From positions 1 through 34,112 of the forward strand of contig DIWJ01000080.1 in NCBI GenBank assembly GCA_002428445.1: 34,112 nucleotides of DNA, written 5' to 3'. The position numbers and the translations under genes are program-made. The notes beneath the pieces are model-generated. The model did no database searches and had not been told where the DNA came from. It worked only from the letters and a program-made list of their open reading frames with translations. This stretch comes from Syntrophaceae bacterium UBA6109. GTDB lineage: Bacteria; Desulfobacterota; Syntrophia; Syntrophales; UBA6109. Of the stretch, positions 6,881-14,859 are shown piece after piece (the first letter of the stretch is position 1; every line of letters starts with the position of its first letter).

Positions 6881-9769
6881 ATGAAGGCATTCAAGAAGAA
6901 GCGTTTGCAGCGGATATCCCGCGAGACCGGCTCCCCGAAGGAGATCAGCCGGCGAACCTTTCTCATCCGCGGCTCCGTGGGATTGGGAAGCGGCGCACTG
7001 CTGGGACTCCTGCCGCTTTCCTGCGTCCGCAAGGCCACGACGGAGGAAAAGAAGAGTTTTCCCCGTCCGGACATCAAGACGGAATACCGGCGGACGATCT
7101 GCACGCACTGTTCCGTCGGGTGCGGCATCATCGCCGAGCTCCAGAACGGCGTCTGGGTCGGCCAGGAGCCGGACTACGACTCGCCTCTCAATCTCGGTGC
7201 CCACTGCGCCAAAGGGGCCGCGGCCCGCGGCCACGGTTTCGGCCAGAGGCGCCTCAAGTTCCCCATGAAGCTGGTGGACGGTTCCTGGACGCGTCTTTCC
7301 TGGGACCAGGCCATCAAGGAGATCGGCGACAAGCTTCTCAAGATCCGGGAAGAGTCGGGACCGGACGCGCTCTTCTTCTGCGGTTCCTCGAAGGCGAGCA
7401 ACGAGGGGGCCTACCTGCAGGGCAAGTTCGCCGCCTTCTGGGGGACGAACAACGTGGACAACCAGGCGCGCATCTGCCATTCGACCACTGTGGACGGCGT
7501 GGCAAACACCTGGGGCTACGGCGCCATGACCAATTCCTACAACGACATGCGGAACAGCAAGGCCATGCTGTTTCTCGGCAGCAATGCCGCCGAGGCCCAT
7601 CCCGTGGCCATGCAGCACATTCTCCGCGCCAAGGAAGAGGGCTCCAAAATGATCGTCGTGGACCCGCGCTTCACCCGGACGGCCGCCCATGCCGATATTT
7701 ACGCCCGGCTGCGCTCGGGCACCGATATCCCGTTCATTTACGGGCTGCTCTGGCACATCTTCAAGAACGGCTGGGAGGACAAAGAGTACATCGCCCGACG
7801 GGTTTATGCCATGGACGACATCCGCAGGGAAGTGGCGAAATGGCCCCCGGAAGAGGTTGAAAACGTTACCGGTGTCCCGAAGGAGAAGGTCTTCGAGATC
7901 GCCCAGACCATGGCGGAACACCGGCCCGGCACCATCATATGGTGCATGGGCATCACCCAGCACCATATGGCGAGCCATACGGTCCGGCTGTTCTGCGTCC
8001 TCCAGCTTGCCCTGGGCAACATCGGGGTCTCCGGCGGCGGTGCCAATATCTTCCGCGGCCATGACAACGTCCAGGGGGCAACGGACGTGGGGCCCAATTG
8101 CCACACGCTGTCCTGCTATTATGGACTCGCCGAGGGCTCCTGGAAGCACTGGTGCCGCGTCTGGAACGTCGACTACGAATGGATCAAGTCCCGTTTCGAC
8201 ATGAGCCGGCAGTACGACTCCGGCGGCGGCAAGATGGCCTATACGATGAACATGCCCGGCATCCCCGTCTCACGCTGGATCGACGGCGTGCTTGAGGACA
8301 AGGCCAATCTTTCGCAGAAGGACAACCTCCGCGCCGTCATCTTCCAGGGCATGGCCTGCAACAGCCAGACGCGCGGGACGCAGATGAAGAAGGCCTTGGA
8401 AAAACTGGACCTGCTGGTCATATCCGATCCCTTTCCGACCCACATGGCCGCGATGAGCGACCGCAAGAACGACACCTATCTGCTGCCCACCTGCACCCAG
8501 TACGAGACCTATGGCTCGTGCACGGCGTCGAACCGCTCCCTGCAGTGGCGGGAGAAGATCATTGAACCGCTCTACGAATCGCTGCCGGATCATGTCATCC
8601 TCTACAGGCTGGCCAAGAAACTGGGGCTTGAGAAAGAGATGTTCAAGAATATCAAGGTGACCAACGATGAACCTCTGATCGAGGATGTCCTCAGAGAGAT
8701 CAACCGCGGCGCCTGGACGATCGGCTACACAGGCCAGAGCCCCGAGCGGCTCAAACTCCACGCCCAGCACCGGAGAACGTTTGACACCCTCACACTGAAG
8801 GCCGAGGGCGGCCCCTGCAAAGGCGATTACTACGGACTTCCCTGGCCCTGCTGGGGGAAACCGGAGATGAAGCACCCGGGCACGCCGATCCTCTACGACC
8901 CCAGCAAACCTGTCGCGGAAGGCGGCCTTGTCTTCCGGGCCAACTGGGGGACGGAGCACGACGGCCAGAGCCTCCTTGCCAGCGGTGTCTATTCAAAGGG
9001 TTCGGGAATCAAGGACGGGTACCCGGAATTCACCGACGAACTCCTCAGAAAGCTGGGCTGGTGGGACGATCTGACGCCGGACGAAAAGAAGGAAGCGGAG
9101 GGGAAGAACTGGAAGACGGATCTTTCCGGCGGTATCCAGAGAGTGGTGATCAAGCACGGCTGCGCTCCCTTCGGGAACGGCAGGGCCCGCTGCAACGTCT
9201 GGACATACCCTGACCCGGTCCCCGTCCATCGCGAGCCGCTCTACACCCCGAGGTTCGATCTGGTGAAAAAATACCCCACCTATGCGGACCGCAAGGCCTT
9301 CTTCCGCTTGCCGACACGCTATGCCTCGATCCAGTCGGTGAACCACAGCCTCAAGTACCCGCTGATTTTCACGAGCGGCCGCCTGACGGAATACGAAGGC
9401 GGGGGCGAGGAACAGCGCTCCGAACCGTGGCTCGCCAAACTGCAGCCCGAGATGTTCGCGGAGATCAATCCGAAGGACGCGGCCGATGCGAATATCCGCA
9501 ATGGACAATACATCTGGCTGGAGGGTGCCGAAGGGGGCAGGATCAAGGTGCGGGCGATGGTCACCGAGAGGGTTGGCCCCGGAACGGTCTGGACGCCCTT
9601 CCATTTCGGCGGCTGGTTCCAGGGCAAGGATCTCTATGACAAGTACCCGGAGGGCACGGCCCCCTATGTCCGCGGGGAAGCGTGCAACACGGCCACCACC
9701 TACGGCTACGATTCTGTGACACAGATGCAGGAAACCAAGGCGACGCTCTGCCGGATCATGCCGGCGTAA
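6881..9769 (+). CDS. fdhA: formate dehydrogenase catalytic (alpha) subunit, cysteine type, TAT-exported
   Basis: A 962-residue molybdenum or tungsten bis-MGD oxidoreductase that oxidises formate to CO2 on the periplasmic side. Residues 23-29 hold SRRTFLI, followed by a hydrophobic stretch to about 47: a TAT signal. A 4Fe-4S site is formed by Cys74, Cys77, Cys81 and Cys109, with Lys111 next to it in HCAKGA. The active-site motif is NQARICHSTTVDG, placing Cys199 where many homologues have selenocysteine; the codon is TGC, not TGA. Downstream blocks such as GSNAAEAHPVAMQH, GMACNSQTRGTQ and the C-terminal molydopterin-dinucleotide domain (SGRLTEYEGGGEEQRSEPW) are intact. Full length, single frame. 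It is followed after 13 bases by fdhB. The choice of Mo or W, and whether it runs as CO2 reductase in vivo, cannot be told. Confidence 0.95.
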   Translation: MKAFKKKRLQRISRETGSPKEISRRTFLIRGSVGLGSGALLGLLPLSCVRKATTEEKKSFPRPDIKTEYRRTICTHCSVGCGIIAELQNGVWVGQEPDYDSPLNLGAHCAKGAAARGHGFGQRRLKFPMKLVDGSWTRLSWDQAIKEIGDKLLKIREESGPDALFFCGSSKASNEGAYLQGKFAAFWGTNNVDNQARICHSTTVDGVANTWGYGAMTNSYNDMRNSKAMLFLGSNAAEAHPVAMQHILRAKEEGSKMIVVDPRFTRTAAHADIYARLRSGTDIPFIYGLLWHIFKNGWEDKEYIARRVYAMDDIRREVAKWPPEEVENVTGVPKEKVFEIAQTMAEHRPGTIIWCMGITQHHMASHTVRLFCVLQLALGNIGVSGGGANIFRGHDNVQGATDVGPNCHTLSCYYGLAEGSWKHWCRVWNVDYEWIKSRFDMSRQYDSGGGKMAYTMNMPGIPVSRWIDGVLEDKANLSQKDNLRAVIFQGMACNSQTRGTQMKKALEKLDLLVISDPFPTHMAAMSDRKNDTYLLPTCTQYETYGSCTASNRSLQWREKIIEPLYESLPDHVILYRLAKKLGLEKEMFKNIKVTNDEPLIEDVLREINRGAWTIGYTGQSPERLKLHAQHRRTFDTLTLKAEGGPCKGDYYGLPWPCWGKPEMKHPGTPILYDPSKPVAEGGLVFRANWGTEHDGQSLLASGVYSKGSGIKDGYPEFTDELLRKLGWWDDLTPDEKKEAEGKNWKTDLSGGIQRVVIKHGCAPFGNGRARCNVWTYPDPVPVHREPLYTPRFDLVKKYPTYADRKAFFRLPTRYASIQSVNHSLKYPLIFTSGRLTEYEGGGEEQRSEPWLAKLQPEMFAEINPKDAADANIRNGQYIWLEGAEGGRIKVRAMVTERVGPGTVWTPFHFGGWFQGKDLYDKYPEGTAPYVRGEACNTATTYGYDSVTQMQETKATLCRIMPA

Positions 9770-9782
9770 AAGGAGGCATATT

Positions 9783-10391
9783 ATGGCCAGGATGAAATTT
9801 CTCTGCGATGCCGAGCGCTGCATCGAATGCAACGGCTGCGTCACGGCATGCAACAATGAGCACGATGTCCCCTGGGGCATCAACCGCCGGCATGTGATCA
9901 CCATCAAAGACGGGGTATCCGGCGAAAAGTCGATTTCCGTCGCCTGCATGCACTGCACGGATGCGCCCTGCGCGGCCGTCTGTCCCGTCGACTGCTTCTA
10001 TACGACTCCCGACGGGATTGTCCTGCATGACAAGGATCTCTGCATCGGTTGCGGATATTGCTTCTACGCATGCCCCTTCGGCGCGCCGCAATTCCCGGAA
10101 GAGAACTCCTTCGGCGTCCGCGGAAAGATGGATAAGTGCACGTTCTGCGCGGGAGGGCCTCTTCCGGACAACTCGGTCGAAGAGTACAGGATGTACGGAC
10201 GCAACCGGATCGCGGAAGGGAAACTTCCTCTCTGCGCGGAGATGTGCTCGACCAAGGCGCTGCTTGGCGGAGACGGCAATATCGTATCGGAGATCTACAT
10301 CCAGCGCATCGCCAGGCGGGGCGGCAGGCCCCAGACATGGGGTTGGGAAACGGCATACGATTTCAAGCCGGGGAAGGAGAAGAAACCATGA
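9783..10391 (+). CDS. fdhB: formate dehydrogenase iron-sulfur (beta, FDH3-type) subunit
   Basis: A 202-residue electron-transfer subunit with sixteen motif cysteines for four 4Fe-4S clusters: Cys13/16/19/23, Cys55/58/63/67, Cys87/90/93/97 and Cys119/122/151/155. It passes electrons from FdhA to the cytochrome b subunit. Like FDH3-type beta subunits it lacks the C-terminal membrane anchor of E. coli FdnH, and it has no signal of its own, so it should be exported as a complex with the TAT-carrying FdhA. The start ATG has GGAGG 7 bases upstream. The stop overlaps the ATG of the lipoprotein gene. Confidence 0.95.
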   Translation: MARMKFLCDAERCIECNGCVTACNNEHDVPWGINRRHVITIKDGVSGEKSISVACMHCTDAPCAAVCPVDCFYTTPDGIVLHDKDLCIGCGYCFYACPFGAPQFPEENSFGVRGKMDKCTFCAGGPLPDNSVEEYRMYGRNRIAEGKLPLCAEMCSTKALLGGDGNIVSEIYIQRIARRGGRPQTWGWETAYDFKPGKEKKP

Positions 10392-10579
10392 AGACCTCAT
10401 GGCATGTATTGACGCTGGGGGCCGTCCTTGTCGGGCTGATCGGGTGTTCTTCGGAACCCCGGACGGTGACGATGCGCGAGCCCGGGGTTTACAAGGGCGC
10501 GGACGATCCCTTGCTGGCACAGCGGGAACAGCAGCAGGTGCTGATCGACCGGTTCAAACTCGTCCAGACCGATCGCTGA
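10388..10579 (+). CDS. small lipoprotein of the formate dehydrogenase operon
   Basis: A 63-residue predicted lipoprotein. It has a short basic N-terminus, a hydrophobic core and lipobox L-I-G-C with the lipidated Cys at 20. The mature part is only 43 residues and contains TMREPGVYKGADDPLLAQ, then a Gln/Arg-rich tail. Start and stop of adjacent genes overlap tightly (ATGA with fdhB; 19 bases to fdhC), so it is co-translated with the enzyme subunits and would sit on the same periplasmic face. I do not recognise a named family. An assembly factor or small accessory subunit at the FdhAB-FdhC interface is inference from position alone. Confidence 0.78.
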   Translation: MKTSWHVLTLGAVLVGLIGCSSEPRTVTMREPGVYKGADDPLLAQREQQQVLIDRFKLVQTDR

Positions 10580-10598
10580 AAAGATAGGAGGGTTGATT

Positions 10599-11597
10599 AT
10601 GGAAATGCACAGGGGAAAACGAACCGTCAGCCTGATCCTTCTGGCCGCGTTCTTCCTTCTCCTGCTGAGCGGGATCGTCTACTGGCGGTCCGTCGGCGCG
10701 GAACTGAGCAACCCGCGCGCCGACTTCTGGCGCGCAGTCAGGCAGGGAATCCCCGGCTCGATGTCCGCGCCCGCGGAGGGACACACGGTGCTGATCCTCA
10801 ACAGCGGGGAAAACTGGCGGGAAATCCGCAACGGCCTGATCATGCCGGCGTCCCAATGGGTCATCGCCCTGGCCCTTCTGGGGATGGGTCTGTTCTATGC
10901 CTTCGTAGGGCCGGAAAAACTGGAGAAGCCGCGGTCGGGGATCCGGATCGAGCGTTTTACCCTCCGGGAAAGGATCCTGCACTGGTACACGGCTGCGATC
11001 TTCGTCATCATGGGAATCAGCGGGCTCAGTCTCCTCCTGGGACGGGTGGGGCTCATCCCGGTATTCGGTTACGGCGCCGTTTCGGCTTATCTGGGGGCAA
11101 TGAAGGGGGTGCACAATATCCTCGGGCCGTTCCTGCTTGTGGGGATCCTTCTTGAATTCGCCGTCTGGGTCCGTTTCAACATTCCCGAGAAGATCGACCT
11201 GCAGTGGTTCAAGAGCATGGGCGGCATGATCGGGAGCGGACCCCGGCCCCATATCGGAAAGATCAACGGCGGGGAGAAAGCGTGGTTCTGGGCCATTCTC
11301 CTTTTCGGGACGGTCGTCGGGGTCACGGGCGTGCTGCTCGATTTTCCCATCTGGGGGCAGAGCCGCCTCACGATGCAGGTCTCGCACTCCGTTCATGCTG
11401 CGGCAGGGGTGCTGTTCGTGACGGTTTCCTTCGGCCATATCTATATGGGGACCATCGGCGTCGAGGGAGCCTTCGAGGGCATGTGGAATGGTTCCGTTGA
11501 TGCTGTCTGGGCCGAACAGAATCATGACCTGTGGTACGAAGAGAAGATCAAGACGGAAGGAAGAGAAATCGGAAGGGACGCTGCCGAGCGGGAATAG
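10599..11597 (+). CDS. fdhC: formate dehydrogenase cytochrome b (gamma) subunit
   Basis: A 332-residue membrane protein from ATG 10599, chosen because AGGAGG at 10586-10591 is 7 bases upstream; an in-frame TTG at 10593 is too close. Predicted helices lie near 8-28, 85-104, 126-148, 171-192, 229-249 and 264-285. Candidate heme b ligands are His128 (RILHWYT), His172 (GVHNILGP), His263 or His266 (VSHSVHAA) and His280 (FGHIYMGT), the pattern of FdnI/FdoI-type cytochrome b556. It anchors FdhAB in the membrane and reduces quinone. An extra N-terminal helix with a periplasmic loop of about 55 residues precedes the cytochrome b core, as in other FDH3-type operons. Confidence 0.93.
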   Translation: MEMHRGKRTVSLILLAAFFLLLLSGIVYWRSVGAELSNPRADFWRAVRQGIPGSMSAPAEGHTVLILNSGENWREIRNGLIMPASQWVIALALLGMGLFYAFVGPEKLEKPRSGIRIERFTLRERILHWYTAAIFVIMGISGLSLLLGRVGLIPVFGYGAVSAYLGAMKGVHNILGPFLLVGILLEFAVWVRFNIPEKIDLQWFKSMGGMIGSGPRPHIGKINGGEKAWFWAILLFGTVVGVTGVLLDFPIWGQSRLTMQVSHSVHAAAGVLFVTVSFGHIYMGTIGVEGAFEGMWNGSVDAVWAEQNHDLWYEEKIKTEGREIGRDAAERE

Positions 11598-11658
11598 CGG
11601 CGCCCGCGCCGTTCCGTGCCGGTGCAGAGCCCGGCTGCAGGTTTCTTGAGGGAACGTC

Positions 11659-12324
11659 ATGACCATAGAACTGGGGCTCCTGCTGCTCGAATCCATCCTG
11701 CTCGTTGCCACGGTACTCCTGCTGGTGTACAATATCCGCGAGGGAAAGCAGCGGGACAATCTCCTCAAGGAAGTGGGAAGAGCGACGCGGGTTCTCACGC
11801 GGCAGGAATATTTCCTGTACCTCATGGAGTCCATGCTCGATGCGAAAAGGGAGATCATCGGCTGCATCACGGGCAGCCCGCCGTCCGGCGACGACATCAA
11901 GATGACCCGGAGCATCGTCCGGATGATCGAGAGGATGACCGAGAAAGGGGTGCGCATCAAGTACCTCCTGCCGAAGTTCCCCGACCGGCTGCAAATCGGC
12001 GTCCAGTACGCGGAGGCCGGAGCGGAGATTCTTTTCAGCAGTTGTCTCATGGTCTATACGCTCCGCTTCAGCATCATTGACGAAAGACTCGTCGTGCTGG
12101 GCATCCCGGAACAGGCCGGTGAAAAGGAAGCGACGAAGAAAGGCTACAAGATACCGTCGGAAGAACTCGCATTGATCCTGAAGAATTATTTCAACGCCTG
12201 CGAAAAACAGACGAGTCTCAAGGATTACCTGCTGGAAGTCATGGAGCACACCGGCGCGACAACGGCGCATCTTGCACATGAGTTTCAACTCGAGGAAGAG
12301 GGTCTGAAGAAACTGATCCGGTAA
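11659..12324 (+). CDS. membrane-anchored phospholipase-D-like domain protein
   Basis: A 221-residue protein. A single N-terminal hydrophobic segment (about 4-24) is followed by a basic cytoplasmic-type juncture, then a domain with EYFLYLMESMLDAKREIIGCI, RMTEKGVRIKYLLPKF, and FSIIDERLVVLGIPE. This order recalls the PLD-like or TrmB-type sugar-sensor fold. There is no HKD catalytic motif, so it is probably non-enzymatic. The C-terminus ends in a helical segment with HLAHEFQLEEEGLKKLI that could be an HTH or interaction helix. It lies 61 bases after fdhC and 21 before the next gene, with GAGGGA 6 bases before the ATG. Its role in formate metabolism is unknown; a regulator or assembly protein sensing the enzyme is possible. 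Confidence 0.6.
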   Translation: MTIELGLLLLESILLVATVLLLVYNIREGKQRDNLLKEVGRATRVLTRQEYFLYLMESMLDAKREIIGCITGSPPSGDDIKMTRSIVRMIERMTEKGVRIKYLLPKFPDRLQIGVQYAEAGAEILFSSCLMVYTLRFSIIDERLVVLGIPEQAGEKEATKKGYKIPSEELALILKNYFNACEKQTSLKDYLLEVMEHTGATTAHLAHEFQLEEEGLKKLIR

Positions 12325-12345
12325 GAAGACTGTCCAGAGGTGTTC

Positions 12346-13059
12346 ATGAAAGAATTCGATCCCGAAGCGATCGTTTCATTTGATGGAAAAGAGGGCCGGC
12401 CCGTCTACGTTGTTTATGAGGGCCGGGTATTCGACGTCAGCGGAAGCAAACTCTGGAAGACGGGACTGCACATGAACCGCCACCCGGCGGGGCGCGATCT
12501 TACCGCCGATCTGGAAGCGGCGCCCCATGGGGCGGAAATGCTGGACCGCTACCCCCAGGTGGGGACCGTGCGAATGCAGAACGGGCCGGACGCCGCCCTG
12601 CCGAAGCCCGTGGCGGATCTGCTGGAGCGGTTTCCGTTTCTGCGCAGACATCCCCATCCCATGATGGTTCACTTCCCGATCGCCTTTACGGTCTCGCCGG
12701 GCCTTTTCTATCTGCTCTACCTTTTGAGCGGTATCAGAGGTTTCGAGACCACATCTTTCTTCTGTCTGGGAGCCGGAATTGTCTTTACCGTTCCTGGTGT
12801 ACTGACCGGTTTTCTCACCTGGTGGCTCAACTATCAGGCCAGGCCTCTGCGGCCGGTTCGAATGAAGATCATCTTTTCGACCGTGCTTGCAACCGTTTCT
12901 CTCTGCGCTTTTCTTCTGCGGCTCCTCTTTGCGGACGCCGTCCTTTCCGGCGCGGGAATTGAAATGCTCTACCTCCTGCTTCTCCTGGCGCTCATCCCGA
13001 TTGTCGCCGCGATCGGGTGGTTTGGCGCAAGCCTGACCTTCCCGATTACGCGGCAATAG
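12346..13059 (+). CDS. cytochrome b5-like / DUF2231 membrane protein
   Basis: A 237-residue fusion. Residues 1-77 form a cytochrome b5-like heme/steroid-binding domain with RPVYVVYEGRVFDVSGSKLW and LHMNRHPAGRDLT; His46 and His61 are the candidate axial ligands. Residues about 102-237 are a DUF2231-like four-helix membrane domain that begins HPHPMMVHFPIAF. The ATG at 12346 is preceded by AGAGG; a GTG at 12340 would lack a binding site. Such proteins are probably b-type redox or quinone-interacting membrane components, but no reaction has been shown that I know of. As the last gene of the formate operon it may provide an extra electron exit or heme sensing. Family calls are good, role inferred. 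Confidence 0.82.
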   Translation: MKEFDPEAIVSFDGKEGRPVYVVYEGRVFDVSGSKLWKTGLHMNRHPAGRDLTADLEAAPHGAEMLDRYPQVGTVRMQNGPDAALPKPVADLLERFPFLRRHPHPMMVHFPIAFTVSPGLFYLLYLLSGIRGFETTSFFCLGAGIVFTVPGVLTGFLTWWLNYQARPLRPVRMKIIFSTVLATVSLCAFLLRLLFADAVLSGAGIEMLYLLLLLALIPIVAAIGWFGASLTFPITRQ

Positions 13060-13394
13060 GCAGGAGAAGGCTGTGTCGCAGCGGTTTTGCCTGCCTTCAA
13101 TCCGGCGGCGATCGCATTCCTCACAGCTTGCTGGGGGGGAGTCGAAGTTCCATCTCTGTCTTATTTATACATTGCGAAAGAAGTGATTCATATTCCGGGC
13201 GGAAGCGGGTGCTGCCTGATGTAGATGAACTTCACGCTTTTCATTTCATTCCGAATCATGTAAGAAGCAGTTCAAAAGGAAATGGTTCTGCCATGCAACC
13301 GTCACGATAGGGGGCGCCGTCCGTCCGCGAGAGAAGCAGCAAAAGAATCGCGAAAACGAAATACACTGCTGTACCTGGAGAAGGAGGATAAGAA
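13060..13394. other. intergenic region between the formate operon and the histone-like gene
   Basis: No gene is supported. A loose inverted repeat, GGCAGG near 13060 with CCTGCC near 13092, contains an inner GCTG/CAGC pair and has no T-tract. An AT-rich stretch at about 13160-13195 could hold the promoter of the following gene, but I cannot fix a -35/-10 pair. A TGG-N-TGCA look-alike at about 13280 has the wrong spacing for sigma-54. Confidence 0.4.
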
Positions 13395-13820
13395 ATGGCG
13401 GGTCATTCGAGGGTAAAGTTCAATCCGGTATCGCGCGAAATCGAAGTCGAAGGTTCGGAATCATTCGTGAAGACTTACTTCAATAAACTGCAGGCCCTCC
13501 TTGCCGGCAGAGAAGCGATGCCCAAGGAAAGGAAGGCGCGGAAAGCTCGGAAAACACCTGCACCGAAGAAGGCGAAGGCGATGCGGGTTCCGGCGAAAAA
13601 GACCGCCGCCAGAAAGGCCGCGAAGAAGGCCGGCAAGAGACCCGCCAGCGCCCTGAGCCGCATTGTCTCGGCATTGAAGGGGACTGCGGACGGCCTGACG
13701 ACAACGCAGCTTCAGGAGAAAACCGGATTGAAGCAGCGTCAAATCTGGACAACCATCTACCGCGCCCAGAAACTGGGAAAGATCGCGAAGGCGAAGCGCG
13801 GTACGTACGTGGCCCTCTAA
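13395..13820 (+). CDS. histone-H1-like basic DNA-binding protein with winged-helix C-terminus
   Basis: A 141-residue protein with three parts. Residues 1-38 form a small domain with IEVEGSESFVKTYFNKLQALL. Residues 44-83 are an unstructured Lys/Ala/Arg/Pro tract (KAAKKAGKRP type) like histone H1 tails. Residues 86-141 form a winged helix with SRIVSALKGTADGLTTTQLQ, LKQRQIWTTIYRAQKLGKI and a final wing. It probably binds DNA broadly or tethers to the nucleoid. GAAGGAGG stands 7 bases before the ATG, a strong ribosome binding site that fits an abundant protein. It is flanked by long intergenic spacers and looks monocistronic. Confidence 0.75.
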   Translation: MAGHSRVKFNPVSREIEVEGSESFVKTYFNKLQALLAGREAMPKERKARKARKTPAPKKAKAMRVPAKKTAARKAAKKAGKRPASALSRIVSALKGTADGLTTTQLQEKTGLKQRQIWTTIYRAQKLGKIAKAKRGTYVAL

Positions 13821-13821
13821 G

Positions 13822-13839
13822 CGGGAGATGCCTCTCCCG
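13822..13839 (+). other. short hairpin directly after the histone-like gene
   Basis: CGGGAGA at 13822-13828 pairs with TCTCCCG at 13833-13839 across a 4-base loop, two bases after the stop codon. No T-tract follows, so termination here would need another factor. Confidence 0.4.
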
Positions 13840-13994
13840 GGAAGTCAGTGCGGCCGGATCCGGTTCTTGCGGTAGCAAGCGGCATGCGATTCCGTGTGAC
13901 CGCAAGTCCTACCGGCTTGCCGCAACCCGGCAGAGGCCTTTCCGGTATTCCTGCAAGACTTTCAATCAATCCCCCGAGAATGTTCTCAGAGGAG

Positions 13995-14022
13995 AATATC
14001 TGCACGCGCGGAGATATTTTCC
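13995..14022 (+). terminator. possible weak terminator downstream of the histone-like gene
   Basis: AATATCT at 13995-14001 pairs with AGATATT at 14012-14018 over a 10-base GC-rich loop, and the stem runs into TTTTCC. The stem is AT-rich and therefore weak. The rest of 13821-14325 holds no gene apart from the sigma-28 promoter candidate called separately. Confidence 0.35.
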
Positions 14023-14111
14023 TGTCTTGTTATCCCATAAGAACCCCAAGCAGAGTTCGACGAAGCGACTTCTCTTCATTTGATCAAGAAGCGATACTTT
14101 GCATCGCGTTC

Positions 14112-14138
14112 TAAAGTTTTCCCCCGTTTATCCGATTT
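14112..14138 (+). promoter_or_regulatory. sigma-28 (FliA) promoter candidate for the Cache/MCP genes
   Basis: TAAAGTTT at 14112-14119 is identical to the enterobacterial sigma-28 -35 consensus. An 11-base spacer follows, then TCCGATTT at 14131-14138 against the -10 consensus GCCGATAA (5 of 8, with the CCGAT core exact). Spacing is exactly canonical. The first gene downstream starts at 14326, giving a leader of about 175 bases, and the next encodes a chemoreceptor, a classic FliA target. Confidence 0.75.
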
Positions 14139-14325
14139 GAGGAGAACAGAAGTCGCGAAAGTCGTTTGTGACCGTCGCGGACAAGACAGCGATGAAATCG
14201 GCTGTTGCGGAATTCTGTATGAAGAAGAAAAAGTTCGGCGGGGGAGGGGGTGATCGAGGGGGGACAGTGCGGCCGGGTCGATACGAACAAAACGAAAGCG
14301 AAATACAAAAAGGGAGGAATAAACC

Positions 14326-14769
14326 ATGAAGAAAGCGATTGTGATTCTGACGGCCATCGGGTTGATCGCTGCGGGGTCGGTGTTCGCGGCGGATAAAGAT
14401 GAGGCGAAGGTTCTGGTGGAGAAGGCCGTGGCCTTCGCCGGAGCTGAGGGAAAAGAAAAGGCGCTGGCGGAAATCAGCAAGCCCAAAGGGACTTTTGACA
14501 AAGGGGAAATGTATGTCTTCGCATATGATTTCAAGGGGGTTGTGGTTGCCCATCCGAAAAACGCGAAGTTGATCGGGAAGAATCTGCTGGAAGTGCCGGA
14601 CAATGACGGAAAATTATTCCGCAAAGAAATCGTCGAACTCGCCAAAGGAAAGGGCTCGGGCTGGGTCGACTACAAGTATATGAATCCGGAGACGAAGAAG
14701 CCCGAACAAAAGACGACTTACATTCAGAAGGCGGGCGATGTCATCGTCTGTTGCGGTGCTTACAAATAA
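14326..14769 (+). CDS. secreted single-Cache-domain protein
   Basis: A 147-residue protein with a clear signal peptide (KKAIVILTAIGLIAAGSVFA, cleavage near 21-22). The mature part is a small Cache domain: an N-terminal helix with LVEKAVAFAGAEGKEKALAEI, then KGTFDKGEMYVFAYDFKGVVVAHP, KLIGKNLLEVPDNDGKLF, GSGWVDYKY-NPETKKPEQK and a closing strand. Cache domains bind small ligands such as carboxylates in the periplasm. Here the domain is not fused to a transducer. The gene sits 90 bases upstream of a chemoreceptor in the same direction, so it may act as a soluble ligand-binding partner for it or another sensor. GGGAGGAA lies 6 bases before the ATG. Confidence 0.85.
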   Translation: MKKAIVILTAIGLIAAGSVFAADKDEAKVLVEKAVAFAGAEGKEKALAEISKPKGTFDKGEMYVFAYDFKGVVVAHPKNAKLIGKNLLEVPDNDGKLFRKEIVELAKGKGSGWVDYKYMNPETKKPEQKTTYIQKAGDVIVCCGAYK

Positions 14770-14781
14770 TGAAATGAGGAA

Positions 14782-14819
14782 CGCCGGCTGAAAGCGCCCG
14801 CAGATACTTTCAGCCGGCG
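14782..14819 (+). other. 13-base-pair hairpin between the Cache and receptor genes
   Basis: CGCCGGCTGAAAG at 14782-14794 is perfectly complementary to CTTTCAGCCGGCG at 14807-14819, with a 12-base loop. It begins 13 bases after the Cache stop codon and is not followed by Ts. It probably protects the 3' end of the Cache message or attenuates read-through, giving more Cache protein than receptor. Confidence 0.65.
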
Positions 14820-14859
14820 GGGCCGTGTCTGTCCTGGGGGGGACAAAAAGGGGGACGCC

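Noticed and set aside
6803..8149. A 448-codon minus-strand open frame
   Set aside because: Shadow of fdhA, which has intact signal, Fe-S and active-site motifs in the other strand.
10554..12050. A 498-codon minus-strand open frame over fdhC and the PLD-like gene
   Set aside because: Low-complexity product rich in Arg, Pro and Asp, no family resemblance, and plus-strand genes are well supported.
13270..13300. A sigma-54-like TGGTTCTGCCATGCA before the histone-like gene
   Set aside because: The GG-GC spacing is one base short, which abolishes sigma-54 recognition.
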